A stretch of DNA of 39,895 nucleotides from Hyphomicrobiales bacterium. GTDB taxonomy: Bacteria > Pseudomonadota > Alphaproteobacteria > Rhizobiales > Devosiaceae. Within the stretch, counting starts at the first letter, position 1. Every line of letters starts with the position of its first letter. The notes under the pieces were generated by a model. The model did no database searches and was not told where the DNA came from. It saw only the letters and a list, made by a program, of their open reading frames with translations. Where the stretch lies: the NCBI GenBank assembly GCA_026989045.1, contig JALSJY010000241.1:1-39895 (forward strand), read 5' to 3'. Position numbers and translations under genes: made by a program. This document shows, in pieces, positions 10,040 through 21,254 of this stretch.

Positions 10040-12043
10040 ATGAGTGATTTTAAGTCTTTACGCCAGCAGATGGTAGAAAACCATATCTATGCTCGTGGCG
10101 TAAGAGATGAAAAACTTCTTACAGCAATGTCAAATGTTAGGCGTGAATTATTTGTTTCGCCAGAGTTACGAAACATTGCTTATGATGATCGTCCCTTGCC
10201 TATTGCAGCAGGGCAGACAATTTCTCAGCCCTATATTGTTGCTTATATGATTGAAGCTCTCGCCCTAAAGGGGGGTGAGAGAGTTCTTGAAATCGGCGCT
10301 GGCTCTGGTTATGCTGCAGCGGTTATAGCTGAAATAGCTGATGATGTTTATGCAATTGAAAGAATTGCGCAACTAGCTACTCAGGCTGCTCAAAATTTAA
10401 TTTTTGCGGGTTATAATAATGTTCATATTAAACATGATGATGGCACACAGGGCTGGCTTGAAAAGGCTCCGTTTGATGCAATACTTGTTTCTGCTGGAGC
10501 TCCCTCAATACCAGAACCTCTTTTAGCACAATTAAAAATTGGCGGACGCATGGTTGTTCCCATTGGAGCTAATAAAATTGTGCAAGAATTAGTTCGCATA
10601 ACAAGAGTAAGTGAAGATGAATATGAGCGAGAAGACATGGCAGATGTCCGCTTTGTGCCCCTTATTGGTAAAAATGGCTGGGAGGAAGACTTAGAACAAG
10701 CTCAGCAAAGCTCACCACGTGTTACCCAAAGCAGGCCGATAACCTCTGCTTCTCTTGCGAGCTTAATTGTTGCAGGCTCATCTTCATTCACAAATATAGA
10801 AGAAGCTGACCTTGACCCATTAATAGAACGCATTGGAGATTCACAAGTAGTTCTGATTGGTGAGGCCAGCCATGGAACTAGCGAATTTTATAAAATGCGC
10901 GCTAAAATTACCAAAAAGCTAATAAAAGAAAGAGGTTTTAATATAGTAGCCTTGGAAGCAGACTGGCCTGATGCGGCTAGAATTGATAATTATGTGCGTC
11001 ATTTTGATGTTCCAGTTAGCGAGTGGACGAGCTTTGCAAGATTTCCAACATGGATGTGGCGAAATGAAGAAACACGCGAATTTGTCGATTGGCTACATAT
11101 TCATAATGAAAAAACAGATGCTAGTGATCGAGTAGGAGTTTATGGTCTAGATATATATTCTCTTTATACCAGCGTACGTGAGGTTATTAAATATCTTGAG
11201 GAAGTTGACCCTGAGCTAGCGAAAATTGCTCGTCAGCGTTATTCATGTTTAACCCCGTGGGAGGCGGATCCAGCTGCTTATGGGCGCGCAGCTTTGATGG
11301 GGCAGTATCAGCATTGTGAAAATGATATAACAGATATGTTGACTGATCTACTTGCTAAGCGTCAAGATTATGCACAATTTGATGGAGCAAGATTTTTTAA
11401 TGCTGAGCAAAACGCCAAATTAATTGCATCAGCAGAGCAATATTATCGCATCATGTATTATGGATCGCGCGCCTCATGGAATTTGCGTGATACGCATATG
11501 TTCTCAACCTTGCAAAGAATAATAAGCCATCAGGGGGAAAAGTCAAAAGCTGTTGTGTGGGCGCATAACTCTCATGTTGGTAATGCTCTAGCTACAGAGA
11601 TGTCAGCACGTGGAGAATATAATATTGGTCAATTATGTAAACAGTCTTATGGCGATAAGTGCTATATTATAGGGTTTGGCACTTATGATGGTAGTGTTGC
11701 CGCTGCTTCTGAGTGGGATGGACCTATGCAAATTAAAAAAATTAACCCCGCCCACCCCCAGAGCTATGAGGGGTTATTTCATATGACAAATGTGCGTGGA
11801 CTGTTAATGCCATTAAGAAATGCCTATAATGAACAAGCTATAGAAGGGCTAATGAAACCTCGTCTTGAGCGGGCAATTGGCGTTATTTATCGTCAAGAAA
11901 ATGAATTGGCGAGCCATTATTTTGAAGCTAAATTACCAGCCCAATTTGATGAATATATCTGGATAGATAATAGTAGCGCAATAACCCCAATTAAAACTAA
12001 AACTCTAGAGGCTATGCCAGATACTTATCCATTTGGATTATAA
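10040..12043 (+). CDS. Fusion protein: N-terminal protein-L-isoaspartate O-methyltransferase (PCMT) and C-terminal erythromycin-esterase-family domain
   Basis: ORF begins at GTG 10031; ATG at 10040 has a better-spaced SD (AAAGGGAG). PCMT motifs GQTISQPYIVAYMIEAL, VLEIGAGSGYAAAV; esterase motifs VVLIGEASHGTSEFYKMR, ALEADWPDA, VVWAHNSHVGNA. Confidence 0.9.
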   Translation: MSDFKSLRQQMVENHIYARGVRDEKLLTAMSNVRRELFVSPELRNIAYDDRPLPIAAGQTISQPYIVAYMIEALALKGGERVLEIGAGSGYAAAVIAEIADDVYAIERIAQLATQAAQNLIFAGYNNVHIKHDDGTQGWLEKAPFDAILVSAGAPSIPEPLLAQLKIGGRMVVPIGANKIVQELVRITRVSEDEYEREDMADVRFVPLIGKNGWEEDLEQAQQSSPRVTQSRPITSASLASLIVAGSSSFTNIEEADLDPLIERIGDSQVVLIGEASHGTSEFYKMRAKITKKLIKERGFNIVALEADWPDAARIDNYVRHFDVPVSEWTSFARFPTWMWRNEETREFVDWLHIHNEKTDASDRVGVYGLDIYSLYTSVREVIKYLEEVDPELAKIARQRYSCLTPWEADPAAYGRAALMGQYQHCENDITDMLTDLLAKRQDYAQFDGARFFNAEQNAKLIASAEQYYRIMYYGSRASWNLRDTHMFSTLQRIISHQGEKSKAVVWAHNSHVGNALATEMSARGEYNIGQLCKQSYGDKCYIIGFGTYDGSVAAASEWDGPMQIKKINPAHPQSYEGLFHMTNVRGLLMPLRNAYNEQAIEGLMKPRLERAIGVIYRQENELASHYFEAKLPAQFDEYIWIDNSSAITPIKTKTLEAMPDTYPFGL

Positions 12044-12060
12044 TTATATTAAAATATTAG

Positions 12061-12972
12061 CTAACTAAAAATAATTTTTTCAATGCCCTTTGCGGCAATA
12101 ATTTCGTCCCTACTCATAAGTAAAAAACCAGTTGATAGCCCATCAGCAATTGCGGCTGACTTTGCTATTACACTTATTTGTTTTTGCTGCCCTGTTGGCT
12201 CACCAGAAATAGGGTTAATAATATGACCAACTTGTCCTTGCTTATCAAACACTGTGCCTAGCGAGGCAGAGGTTGCAATTGCCATATTATTAAGCTCAAC
12301 AGATTTTTCACTATTAGCTATTTTTATCTGCCAGTCTTGATCCTGTGGAGATTTACCCAAAGCAGAAATTTCACCAGTATTTATCAGCACGTTTGATATG
12401 CCATTGCGCTTAAATAACTCGGTTATTTTATCAGCAATATAGCCCTGCGCAATGCCATTTAAGCTAAGCGCCATACCTTGCTTTTTAAATGAAATTTGGT
12501 TTGCAGAAAACCGTACATTTTTCCAACCAGTCAGCTCTTTTATTTTTGCAATCTCATTTTCTTGTGGGGCTAAGCCATTTGCATATCTATTTGCATAAAG
12601 CGCCCAAAGTGGTTGGATAGAGGGATCAAACGCACCCTTAGTTCTATCATTTATTGTTGAGCTGATAGAAAGCAATTCAACTAATTCAAAGGCAGGATCT
12701 TTAAGTTGACCTTGTTTATTCAAGAGCGAAAGCTGACTATTGGCATCAAAAAGGCTGAATATTTTTTCTAAGCGGTTTATTTCTGCTAACGCTTGCAAAA
12801 TAAGAGTATCAGCATTTGGGTGATCTAAAATAATCTGTGCATTTGCACCAAGTGATATGCCTTGCCAATTGCGTACACTGGCAAAAGCCTTTGTGCCGAG
12901 CAAAGGCAATGTGGGCAATGCTGCTAGACCTGCAATAATTGATAAAACTCTTCTGCGTCTAATCATTTTCAT
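12061..12972 (-). CDS. nosX: ApbE-family FAD:protein FMN transferase of the nos operon (NosX)
   Basis: ApbE-like SLFDANSQLSLLNKQG, GAFDPSIQPLW, GIAQGYIADKI; last gene of the nos operon. Confidence 0.9.
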   Translation of the reverse strand: MKMIRRRRVLSIIAGLAALPTLPLLGTKAFASVRNWQGISLGANAQIILDHPNADTLILQALAEINRLEKIFSLFDANSQLSLLNKQGQLKDPAFELVELLSISSTINDRTKGAFDPSIQPLWALYANRYANGLAPQENEIAKIKELTGWKNVRFSANQISFKKQGMALSLNGIAQGYIADKITELFKRNGISNVLINTGEISALGKSPQDQDWQIKIANSEKSVELNNMAIATSASLGTVFDKQGQVGHIINPISGEPTGQQKQISVIAKSAAIADGLSTGFLLMSRDEIIAAKGIEKIIFS

Positions 12973-12984
12973 TCTCTGTTTTAC

Positions 12985-13503
12985 TTATTGTTTGATGGGA
13001 GGGGTTTCATAATCAATCGGAGTTAAAACCATTTCACTATCTATTTCTTCAAAACTCAGCACTTTACCACCTCGCTCTTTGGCAAACTCTTGTGCTTTTT
13101 TCTTATCAGCAAAGGGAACAAATTCAGGTGCTCCCATGCCACCAAGCGCATCAGATCCCACCACAAAAAACGCCTTTTCTATATCAATCCAATTATCCTC
13201 TCCCATGTCACTCCAGCTCGGGGCAACACCAACATCATTGACATAAACTACTAATATTTCAAATGTTTTATCGGGTGATTTCATAAATGCCAAAGCATCT
13301 CGCACTTGTGAAAACCAAAGCGGAGCACCATTATTTAGCAAATGGGCTTGAGACTTAGGGCCATCATGATCCAAAATAATCATCTGACAATAATGCCCCG
13401 CCGCATCGGCAGTTAGGGCAGTTGGCTCTGGCTTTTCTTTACTGATATTCTGCGAGCAGGCACCAAGAAAAAGCACAAGGATAATTAGAAAAATCTTCTT
13501 CAT
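12985..13503 (-). CDS. nosL: NosL copper chaperone-like lipoprotein
   Basis: Start at MKKIFLIILVLFLGACS (13503) gives an ATGA overlap with nosY; lipobox and HYCQMIILDHDGPKSQAHL motif. Confidence 0.92.
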   Translation of the reverse strand: MKKIFLIILVLFLGACSQNISKEKPEPTALTADAAGHYCQMIILDHDGPKSQAHLLNNGAPLWFSQVRDALAFMKSPDKTFEILVVYVNDVGVAPSWSDMGEDNWIDIEKAFFVVGSDALGGMGAPEFVPFADKKKAQEFAKERGGKVLSFEEIDSEMVLTPIDYETPPIKQ

Positions 13504-14312
13504 GTCTTCACCTTTTTTAAAGCAACCCAAGCAAAAAACAATGCTAAAATTGGCCACAGGAATAATGATGCAATCTGCCCAATTCGCCCACTTACTTGTG
13601 AAGCAGAACTTAAACCTGAACTAAGCACATTATTTGAAATATCTGGCATGTTTACAAGCCTAAACGCGTCGGCTGGATTAGCAACAAGCAGCCATGGAAA
13701 AATTACCTTGGTAAAAAACCCGCCATTATCAGCAACCAATGCCCCAAGCAGACCAATGTCATAAAGCACTACGCAAACCAACCAAATAACAATAGCGAAG
13801 CCAGATGCAACACTTGGCTGGTTTACTAAAGATGAGACTAAATAGCCTATCCCTAAAAATGTTGCGCCAAGTGCCAGCGAGGTAACAAATAACCATAACA
13901 GTGGAGTGAATGACATATTCAATCCCCCATTTTTAAATATTGAAATTATTGCAACCAGCAACAGCCCAACTCCGATAGCAAAAGCTAGCACTAAAAAATG
14001 CGCTAAAAATTTACCAATAAGAATTTGTGCGCGCGATAATGGATAAGTAAGAGATAAAGCTAACGTGCCGCGTTCTTTTTCACCAGATATTGCATCAAAT
14101 GAGAGTAAAAGACCAACTAAAGGCACAAAATATACCGATAGGGTTGTGATAGAAGTGACGGCAACAATCAGTGGATTAACTCCAAGTGTGCCAGTTGGCG
14201 CGCCCCCTGCCATGCTTAAAACAACGCTAAATAGCGCCATTAAGGCAACCGAAGTTGCAACCCACATGTTGCGCCGAGCGATCAATAATTCTTGTTTTGT
14301 AATTGCTAGCAT
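13500..14312 (-). CDS. nosY: NosY ABC-2-type membrane permease
   Basis: Multi-TM; SFDAISGEKERGTLALSLTYPLSRAQILIGKF; position in nos operon. Confidence 0.93.
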   Translation of the reverse strand: MLAITKQELLIARRNMWVATSVALMALFSVVLSMAGGAPTGTLGVNPLIVAVTSITTLSVYFVPLVGLLLSFDAISGEKERGTLALSLTYPLSRAQILIGKFLAHFLVLAFAIGVGLLLVAIISIFKNGGLNMSFTPLLWLFVTSLALGATFLGIGYLVSSLVNQPSVASGFAIVIWLVCVVLYDIGLLGALVADNGGFFTKVIFPWLLVANPADAFRLVNMPDISNNVLSSGLSSASQVSGRIGQIASLFLWPILALFFAWVALKKVKT

Positions 14313-15226
14313 TATTCGCCCTCACTAATATTTGAGCTTCTATTTTCTGCACTATAATAACGATATAATTCTTCTAAACTTGGCGGTATAATATCAACAT
14401 CATCAATTTTTGCTCCAAAACTACTTATTTGTCCAAGAATTTGGATTTTTTTATCTGAATTGCAAAATAATTCAATCGCATGCCCATTGATGCTTTTGCC
14501 CCCCAAATCTTGCGCAATCTTTTTATTATTCTTGGCTTTGGTTTTAATATCAAAACGAATGGGCAGGGCGGCAGCTGTTCTTAAATTTTCTAAACTATCA
14601 TTAGCAACTAATTTTCCCTGACTTAAAATTGCAATTTTATCGGTGCGACTTTCCACCTCGGTCAAGGCATGTGAAGAGATAATAACTGCCGTGCCGTTTT
14701 CGCTCATTTCTTTGATTATATCATAAAATTCATGCCGAGAAATTGGATCAAGCCCAGATGTCGGCTCGTCCAATAGGGCAAGTTTTGGTCTTCCAAGCAA
14801 GGCTTGAGCCAAGCCTATTCTTTGGCGCATGCCCTTAGAGTATGTGCCAATTCGCCTATCAATTGCATGATTTAAGCCAACTTTTTCTAATAATATATTA
14901 GCAGTTTTTTTGCTCTCTCCTTTAAGTGAAGCAAAATGTTGCATCTGCTCACGCCCAGTTAAAGAGCCATGAAAAGCAACATTTTCAGGCAAATAGCTGG
15001 TAAATGAGCGAGCCATGTTTGACCCCGGAATTGCACCAAAAACATCAATTTCACCAGAGGTTAGAGGAGTAAGCCCCAAAATCATTTTAATTAAAGTAGT
15101 TTTACCAGCGCCATTATGCCCAAGCAAAGCCAGCACACTGCCTGCACTTATTTCTAGGCTGACGCAATCAAGGCTCTTAACCTGATCATATTGTTTGCTT
15201 ACATTTGTTATTGTTAGGGCACTCAT
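14312..15226 (-). CDS. nosF: NosF ABC transporter ATP-binding protein
   Basis: Walker A GHNGAGKTT, signature YSKGMRQRIGLAQALLG, Walker B LALLDEPTSGLDP; start MSALTITN at 15226 overlaps the nosD end. Confidence 0.93.
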   Translation of the reverse strand: MSALTITNVSKQYDQVKSLDCVSLEISAGSVLALLGHNGAGKTTLIKMILGLTPLTSGEIDVFGAIPGSNMARSFTSYLPENVAFHGSLTGREQMQHFASLKGESKKTANILLEKVGLNHAIDRRIGTYSKGMRQRIGLAQALLGRPKLALLDEPTSGLDPISRHEFYDIIKEMSENGTAVIISSHALTEVESRTDKIAILSQGKLVANDSLENLRTAAALPIRFDIKTKAKNNKKIAQDLGGKSINGHAIELFCNSDKKIQILGQISSFGAKIDDVDIIPPSLEELYRYYSAENRSSNISEGE

Positions 15227-16485
15227 TGAATTTCTTTCCAAACTGGTGGAGTTAATTTTATTGGTTGCATTAAAGGAAATTTATCAATCACGCCACCTGG
15301 CAATAAAGCAGGAAAAGCCGATTGTGACCATTTAATAAGCTGCACTGCAGGCGATCCCATTAAGGATTTTGCGGCGGGCTGTGTCCATAAAATTCTATCC
15401 ATAACATCATTGGGGCGATAAATATTATCAGCAATACCATCTGAATTTAAATCAAACCCTGCATGATCTGACCAAAAATTACCCCTACCACTCTCGCTCC
15501 AATCAACCCATTTTGAGCCAACATATTTCACTTGAGTGCGGTTGAATGAAAAAGAATTATTACTAATTGTATTTCTTTCCGAACCAGCGGTGAAGTGAGT
15601 GCCAACATCACATTTTTCAAATATATTTTCACTGAAATTATTCTTGTGAGAATTATAAATAAACACACATTTTTCTGCTGATTGCTGGATAATATTTTGC
15701 TCAACAATGCTTGAATTTGTATAATTTAACATAATTCCATAATCGCGATCATTAAATGAATAATTATTCTTTATGATAACTTTTTTAGAAAACATTATCG
15801 CATATCCCAAATGATTATTCATTGAGATATTTCCAGAAACTTCACTATTATGAGCATACATATAATGCACACCAAAGCGCAAATCACGAAAACGATTATT
15901 ACTATATTGATTGTTTTTTGAGGTGGTTACAAAAATTCCATCACGCCCATATCTAATATCATTGCCAATAACCCTCGCCCCATCAGTATTCCAAATATAA
16001 ATACCGTTACCCCGGTCATTCATCCGATTATCTAATCGACCAATAATGATATTATTTTTTACCAAGGCATTTTTTGGGCCGTGAATATCAACACCCACTA
16101 AATTACCAATAATCTTATTATTCTCAACTATTGCATTGGTTGCACCTTCAAGCAAACGAACGCCCGAATCAATTGTTTCATGAGAAGAGCCAGAACCTGA
16201 AATCTCTAAGCCTTTAATAGTGACATTTGGCGCTGTAACAATGATTGGCGAGCCAATATCGGTGCCAACAATTTTTGCACCTTTTTCGCCAATTAGCGTA
16301 AGGGGAATTTCAATCTCAAACGAGCCGCTATGAATACCAGAAGCGAGCCGGAGAATATCCCCCGGCTTCGCAATTTGTAGAGCTTTGGCAAGTTCTCCGT
16401 TCTTTGCTTTAACAATATATTCTGCTGCTTGTGTAGCTGATGCACCAATTAGCAAAAATAATATCAATAAAAAACGCAAAAACAT
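15223..16485 (-). CDS. nosD: NosD periplasmic right-handed beta-helix protein
   Basis: Signal peptide; repeated NN.I..N beta-helix pattern, GIYIWNTDGARVIGNDIRYGRDGIFV, HYMYAHNSEVSGN. Confidence 0.95.
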   Translation of the reverse strand: MFLRFLLILFLLIGASATQAAEYIVKAKNGELAKALQIAKPGDILRLASGIHSGSFEIEIPLTLIGEKGAKIVGTDIGSPIIVTAPNVTIKGLEISGSGSSHETIDSGVRLLEGATNAIVENNKIIGNLVGVDIHGPKNALVKNNIIIGRLDNRMNDRGNGIYIWNTDGARVIGNDIRYGRDGIFVTTSKNNQYSNNRFRDLRFGVHYMYAHNSEVSGNISMNNHLGYAIMFSKKVIIKNNYSFNDRDYGIMLNYTNSSIVEQNIIQQSAEKCVFIYNSHKNNFSENIFEKCDVGTHFTAGSERNTISNNSFSFNRTQVKYVGSKWVDWSESGRGNFWSDHAGFDLNSDGIADNIYRPNDVMDRILWTQPAAKSLMGSPAVQLIKWSQSAFPALLPGGVIDKFPLMQPIKLTPPVWKEIQ

Positions 16486-16505
16486 TACCTAAACTCATTT
16501 TTCTT

Positions 16506-18410
16506 TTATGCAGGTTCAACCAACATACGACCACGCATTTCAAGATGTAATGCATGGCAGAACCATTGGCAATAGAACCAATGCACACCTGGTCTATCAG
16601 CTGTAAAGGTGATGGATGCGGTTGCATGCGGTCCAATTTCCATTGCAGCACCAAAGTTAACCATACAAAAACCGTGAGTAAGATCGTCTACATCGTCCAT
16701 ATTGGTAACATAAACCGTTACTTCATCGCCTTGTTTCACGGTGAATTTTTCTAAAGAGAAAGTTGGGGCTATTGAGGTCATATAAACACGAACCTTATTG
16801 CCATCACGAATAACATCTGCCGCCTCTTCAAGATTGACGCCATCTGCTTTTGCTTGCGCAACCGCATCAGCAAAAGTTGGATCAGCACGATCATACATTG
16901 TAAGAGGGTTCACTTTTGAGCGATGCACGATAATACTATCATGAGGCTCTGCAAAAGTAGCACCATCATGGACAACTTCAAAATTATCACCTGAAATATC
17001 AATCAGCTGCTCATTCTCTGGTTTTAATGGCCCAACATTGATGAAACGATCTTTTGAGAATTTATTCATCGACACAAGCCACTTGCCATCAGCTTCATTA
17101 GTTTCACCCATTGAAGTTGAGTTATGCCCTGGCTGATAAGCAACATCTACCTTACCAACAATCGGGTCAACATCTTCGCCCGCATAAGCACGAACAGCTT
17201 TGTCAATATTCCATTCAGCAACTTGGCTATCCAAGAAAAGAGTAGTAAAAGCATTGCCCTTACCATCAAAGGCAGTGTGTAGTGGGCCAAGACCTAATTC
17301 TGGCTCTGCAACAACAGCTGAGCGTGGATCAGCATTATCGCTAAATAAAGCATCAACCTTTTTCACATCAATCACTGAAACAGTTGGTGAAAGCTTGCCA
17401 TTGACCATAATATAATTACCATCAGGAGAAGCGTTCACACCGTGCGGTGAGTTTGGTATTGGAATGTAGCGAGTATATTTAGACCCCTTACGGCCGTCCA
17501 AAACAGGAACACCATTTAGCTCTTGGAAATCACCAGCTGCAACACCAGCTTCAATTGCCTTAATGTCAAACACAACACAATGATCCATTTCATTGCCCAT
17601 CATATCTGCTAAATTCATACCCATTTCTGAGTTATAGCTTGAGGCAAAGGCATATTTACCTTGATAATCAGCATCAACATTATCTAAGTTGCCACTCACT
17701 TGTAGCTGCCACTTAACTTCCATAGTGTCGCCATCAATCGCAGTAAAAATAGAAACATAAGCTGCTGGGTTATCAAGATCACGACCATCATTGATAAGCG
17801 GTGCTTCATGTTCACCATTAGCAAAAACATAACCAGTGCGTGGGAATTTTTGTGGACGAAGACCATGAATTGAATATGCGTTAGGAATTTCAATCATCTT
17901 ATCACATTTCATGATATCAACCCTAACACGTGCAACACGAGTATTGGCTTTATCATTCATGAATAAATAACGACCATCATAAGTACCATCAGTAAATGAC
18001 ATGTGAGGATGGTGAAGATCACCATTATCATAATTTACCTTGCCTTGTTTGGCGAGCATTGCCTTAGTTTCTGGCAATAGATTTTCTGTCATAATTTTTA
18101 ATGACTCATTGGTCTGTCCCCAACCAGTTGCTGAGCAACGGTTAAACACTGGAACACGCATAAGTTCACGCATTGAGGGCACGCCCAAAATACGCATTTC
18201 ACCAGTTTGTCCTGATGACCAAAAGCCGTAATATTCATCTAATTCACCGGGTTTAAGTTCGTTTTTACCAGCAGCTCGTGCAGGTGCTGATGAAAGCACT
18301 GCTGCTCCACCAGCAGCAGCAATCCCGCCAGCTAAAGCAGCTCCTGCACCGGTTCTCGTGAGCAACTCACGTCTTGATAGGCCCTTTTTATCTTCTGTGT
18401 CATTTGACAT
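16506..18410 (-). CDS. nosZ: Nitrous-oxide reductase, Tat-exported (clade I type)
   Basis: Tat signal [18 protein letters not shown]; CuZ-region [24 protein letters not shown]; CuA motif [24 protein letters not shown]. Confidence 0.98.
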   Translation of the reverse strand: MSNDTEDKKGLSRRELLTRTGAGAALAGGIAAAGGAAVLSSAPARAAGKNELKPGELDEYYGFWSSGQTGEMRILGVPSMRELMRVPVFNRCSATGWGQTNESLKIMTENLLPETKAMLAKQGKVNYDNGDLHHPHMSFTDGTYDGRYLFMNDKANTRVARVRVDIMKCDKMIEIPNAYSIHGLRPQKFPRTGYVFANGEHEAPLINDGRDLDNPAAYVSIFTAIDGDTMEVKWQLQVSGNLDNVDADYQGKYAFASSYNSEMGMNLADMMGNEMDHCVVFDIKAIEAGVAAGDFQELNGVPVLDGRKGSKYTRYIPIPNSPHGVNASPDGNYIMVNGKLSPTVSVIDVKKVDALFSDNADPRSAVVAEPELGLGPLHTAFDGKGNAFTTLFLDSQVAEWNIDKAVRAYAGEDVDPIVGKVDVAYQPGHNSTSMGETNEADGKWLVSMNKFSKDRFINVGPLKPENEQLIDISGDNFEVVHDGATFAEPHDSIIVHRSKVNPLTMYDRADPTFADAVAQAKADGVNLEEAADVIRDGNKVRVYMTSIAPTFSLEKFTVKQGDEVTVYVTNMDDVDDLTHGFCMVNFGAAMEIGPHATASITFTADRPGVHWFYCQWFCHALHLEMRGRMLVEPA

Positions 18411-18411
18411 A

Positions 18412-20634
18412 TCAGATCTCCTTTTGTTTAGGGTTGGTTTGATTAGTCTTATATTTAGCTAAAGCCTCAGCAGATTGAGCCGTAGACTTAGCCAGTTTTT
18501 CCCGTCCTTTGCGTTTTTTAATTTGAACGGGACATTTCATGTCATCCTGATAAAGCACTTGGCAGTGAAGGCAGGATAAACACTCATTCGGGTTGATTTC
18601 ACCAGTTGGGTGAATTGCTTGCACAAAACACTCATTGGCACAGATTTGGCATGGAGAGCCGCACTCTTTATAGCGCTTAAGCCAGTCAAACATGCGCATA
18701 CGTGCAGGAATGGCAAGCGCTGCTCCAAGTGGGCATAGATAGCGGCAATAAAAGCGTTCAATAAATAGTCCAATACCTAAAATAACCGTTACAAATAACA
18801 AGAACGGCCAAGCTCGTGCAAATTTAAGAATGATAGCCGTTTTAAACGGCTCAATTTCAGCATATTGTTCTGCCAAGCCCATTGAAGCAAGTGAGAGACC
18901 AAACAGAGCTAAAAATATCATATATTTTAGAGGCCACAAGCGCTCATGCAGACCCCAAGGAAGGGTAATTTGCGGCACTTTAAAAAATCTTGCTATTTGA
19001 TTAGTTAACTCTTGCAAAGCACCGAATGGGCAGAGCCAGCCGCAATATGCCCCACGCCCCCAAAAAAGCAAAGAAGCAGCAACTGAAACCCAAAGGATAA
19101 AAATCATAGGATCCATTAAAAATGCGTCCCAAGAAAATCCCTCACGCAGCGAAGCGCCAAGAGCCATTAGATTAACTACGGATAATTGCGCATTCATCAT
19201 CCAGCCAAGAAACACTAAAGTGACAGCCAAAAAGCTCATACGAAACCAATAAAATGCTCTTTCATTTTTTGTTGCTTGCATTTGAAAGAAGAACACACCT
19301 GTCAGAATAGTTATCATCGCCAGCAAAAGACCTATTTCTATCTTCTTATCGAGCCATATTTTTTTCCATAATGCTGAGCGAGCAGCTGCATCTTCATCTG
19401 TTAAGATAGAAGTTGTTGCAACTTCACTTTGTAACTTAGTCATATATTGCTCAGGTAGATTATATCCCAACTCATAAGTGATGAATAACTTCTCAATTGC
19501 CCCCACCGCTCGATTAGTTAGCAATTGAATGCGCCACGGTTTTGTGGGGTCAAAGCCAACATCAGAAGGAATTTTGAAAATATCTAACTCGGTAAATTCT
19601 GGAGCTCCATTAGCGCTAATCTCTCCTAAACGCCTTTGTTGAGAATCATGAAATCGAACCGAAATATCGCCTTGAATTAAATGGATACGATCAAATACAC
19701 CGCCGCGCACATAACCCGACCCTTTGTAAGAAAATATGCCATTACTAGCTAAAATAATAGCATTTTCACCCTCATCTAACCATTCCACAAGATTGTTATA
19801 TTCAGCTTCGCCTAGTAGGGAAAGGCCAATTGAGGGGACAGAGGCAAGTCCCGCATACATGTCAATAAATATATCATTTGCTGCGCCTTTTTCGGCATAT
19901 TTATTTACTCGCTTGTCACCCAATTCTTCATAAGCTTTGTTGATTTGCCCAACATCAATGGTTAAGCGACGTAGCGAGCCGTCTCCTACTAAGGTTTGCC
20001 AATCGTAAATATCTTTTTTATCGAGATTAACCTCAAAAACTGGGTCAGTATTTCCCCCCGTTGCTTCTAGCCCACCTAAGCCAAACGCACGCGCTACCTT
20101 AATTGAAGAGCGCACAATACTGTCATCAATAATCATAATGGTAACTGTAGCGCCAGAGATAATATCAACATCATGCCCCGTGCCACCAACCGCAGCTTCA
20201 GCAACAATATCAAGCCCGTCAAAGCCTTCTATCATTGTTTTGATTTTGCTTTCGGGAATGCCGATTAAAACAATCGGCTCATGATGCTCAACAAGCTCGG
20301 CCTTGATTAACTTGCCATCCAAACCAATTGCCACCATCACATGAATGGGCTTGCCTGAATATCCAGTAGTGCTAACAAAGTCAGAAGTTATATAGGCATA
20401 ACCAAGAATTTCCTCGCCCTTAAGAATAGGAGCAACAGGAATGTTATCTAAAACCACCCCATATGATGTGGCGCTGGCAACAAATTCACTTGCAGCAATT
20501 TTGGGTAAAAACTTTTCTAAGATTGTCTGACTAGACTGAGCCAGAGAAACACCTGATATTAAAATCAGGAAAATAAATAAAAATACAGATAAAAATAATT
20601 GTCTAAGCGGCAAAATGCCAAATAATTTACTCAT
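18412..20634 (-). CDS. nosR: NosR, FMN-binding membrane flavo-iron-sulfur protein
   Basis: SGATVT flavinylation motif, [27 protein letters not shown], and C-terminal ferredoxin-like [12 protein letters not shown]...CLSCLHCQ. Confidence 0.96.
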   Translation of the reverse strand: MSKLFGILPLRQLFLSVFLFIFLILISGVSLAQSSQTILEKFLPKIAASEFVASATSYGVVLDNIPVAPILKGEEILGYAYITSDFVSTTGYSGKPIHVMVAIGLDGKLIKAELVEHHEPIVLIGIPESKIKTMIEGFDGLDIVAEAAVGGTGHDVDIISGATVTIMIIDDSIVRSSIKVARAFGLGGLEATGGNTDPVFEVNLDKKDIYDWQTLVGDGSLRRLTIDVGQINKAYEELGDKRVNKYAEKGAANDIFIDMYAGLASVPSIGLSLLGEAEYNNLVEWLDEGENAIILASNGIFSYKGSGYVRGGVFDRIHLIQGDISVRFHDSQQRRLGEISANGAPEFTELDIFKIPSDVGFDPTKPWRIQLLTNRAVGAIEKLFITYELGYNLPEQYMTKLQSEVATTSILTDEDAAARSALWKKIWLDKKIEIGLLLAMITILTGVFFFQMQATKNERAFYWFRMSFLAVTLVFLGWMMNAQLSVVNLMALGASLREGFSWDAFLMDPMIFILWVSVAASLLFWGRGAYCGWLCPFGALQELTNQIARFFKVPQITLPWGLHERLWPLKYMIFLALFGLSLASMGLAEQYAEIEPFKTAIILKFARAWPFLLFVTVILGIGLFIERFYCRYLCPLGAALAIPARMRMFDWLKRYKECGSPCQICANECFVQAIHPTGEINPNECLSCLHCQVLYQDDMKCPVQIKKRKGREKLAKSTAQSAEALAKYKTNQTNPKQKEI

Positions 20635-21122
20635 AGGACTATCCCCTTCAAAATTTCACTAAATACCAATATATGATTCTTGGTAATAAGAAGGGGGTCT
20701 TTTGGTTTTATTTCAGCTATTGGAGGCCCTCGCGAGATGGCTCGATGGCGCGCACCAAGCGCAATATCACCAACCAATTGAGATTTATTAAAAGATGCAA
20801 TAAAATAATCATCTGTCACTATTTTCTCAACAAAAGGAATAAGCCCTGAACTATTGCTAGCTGTAGTTGGGCAGAATTTACACATTGAACCAGAATTGGG
20901 CGCTTTTTCACTATTTCCACCAACTTGGACGACAGAAATTCCAGCGCTTGAGCAAACCGCACTCATAATGGGTGAGTTGGAATTATTCATTGCTAAGACT
21001 GAGGGAATGGTTTGAAAAATTGAGAAAATTACGCATAATAGGGTGACAAAAAACTTACGCTCCCAAGCGTAAAGCCCAGAACCTCTTAGAAATCCTATTA
21101 GATGCCTATTGTTTTTTTTCAT
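20631..21122 (-). CDS. Small exported DUF2946-like protein with CxxC, first gene of the nos operon
   Basis: N-terminal TM/signal segment; AVCSSAGISVV...SMCKFCPTT resembles the DUF2946 C-S-x-x-G ... C-x-F-C pattern; ATGA overlap with nosR. Confidence 0.7.
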   Translation of the reverse strand: MKKNNRHLIGFLRGSGLYAWERKFFVTLLCVIFSIFQTIPSVLAMNNSNSPIMSAVCSSAGISVVQVGGNSEKAPNSGSMCKFCPTTASNSSGLIPFVEKIVTDDYFIASFNKSQLVGDIALGARHRAISRGPPIAEIKPKDPLLITKNHILVFSEILKGIVL

Positions 21123-21210
21123 TACACTTTAAATTCTGATAACAAAGCAATATTCGCTAAGTCTTGATACCTTGTTAGATGTTTTTTAAGGCATAGAAAA
21201 CCCCTAAACA

Positions 21211-21224
21211 TTGTCATAGATCAA
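21211..21224 (-). promoter_or_regulatory. Candidate FNR/NnrR-type binding site upstream of the nos operon
   Basis: Minus strand TTGATctatGACAA: perfect TTGAT half-site and TTG-N8-CAA core, about 90 bp upstream of the first ORF of the operon. Confidence 0.6.
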
Positions 21225-21254
21225 TTTTCTTAAAAACTGATAAGACTTTATGCT

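Noticed and set aside
13500-13557. Possible longer nosL start (13557) giving an extended N-terminus
   Set aside because: MKKIFLIILVLFLGACS at 13503 is a proper lipoprotein signal and gives an ATGA overlap with nosY; the extension would lie inside nosY.
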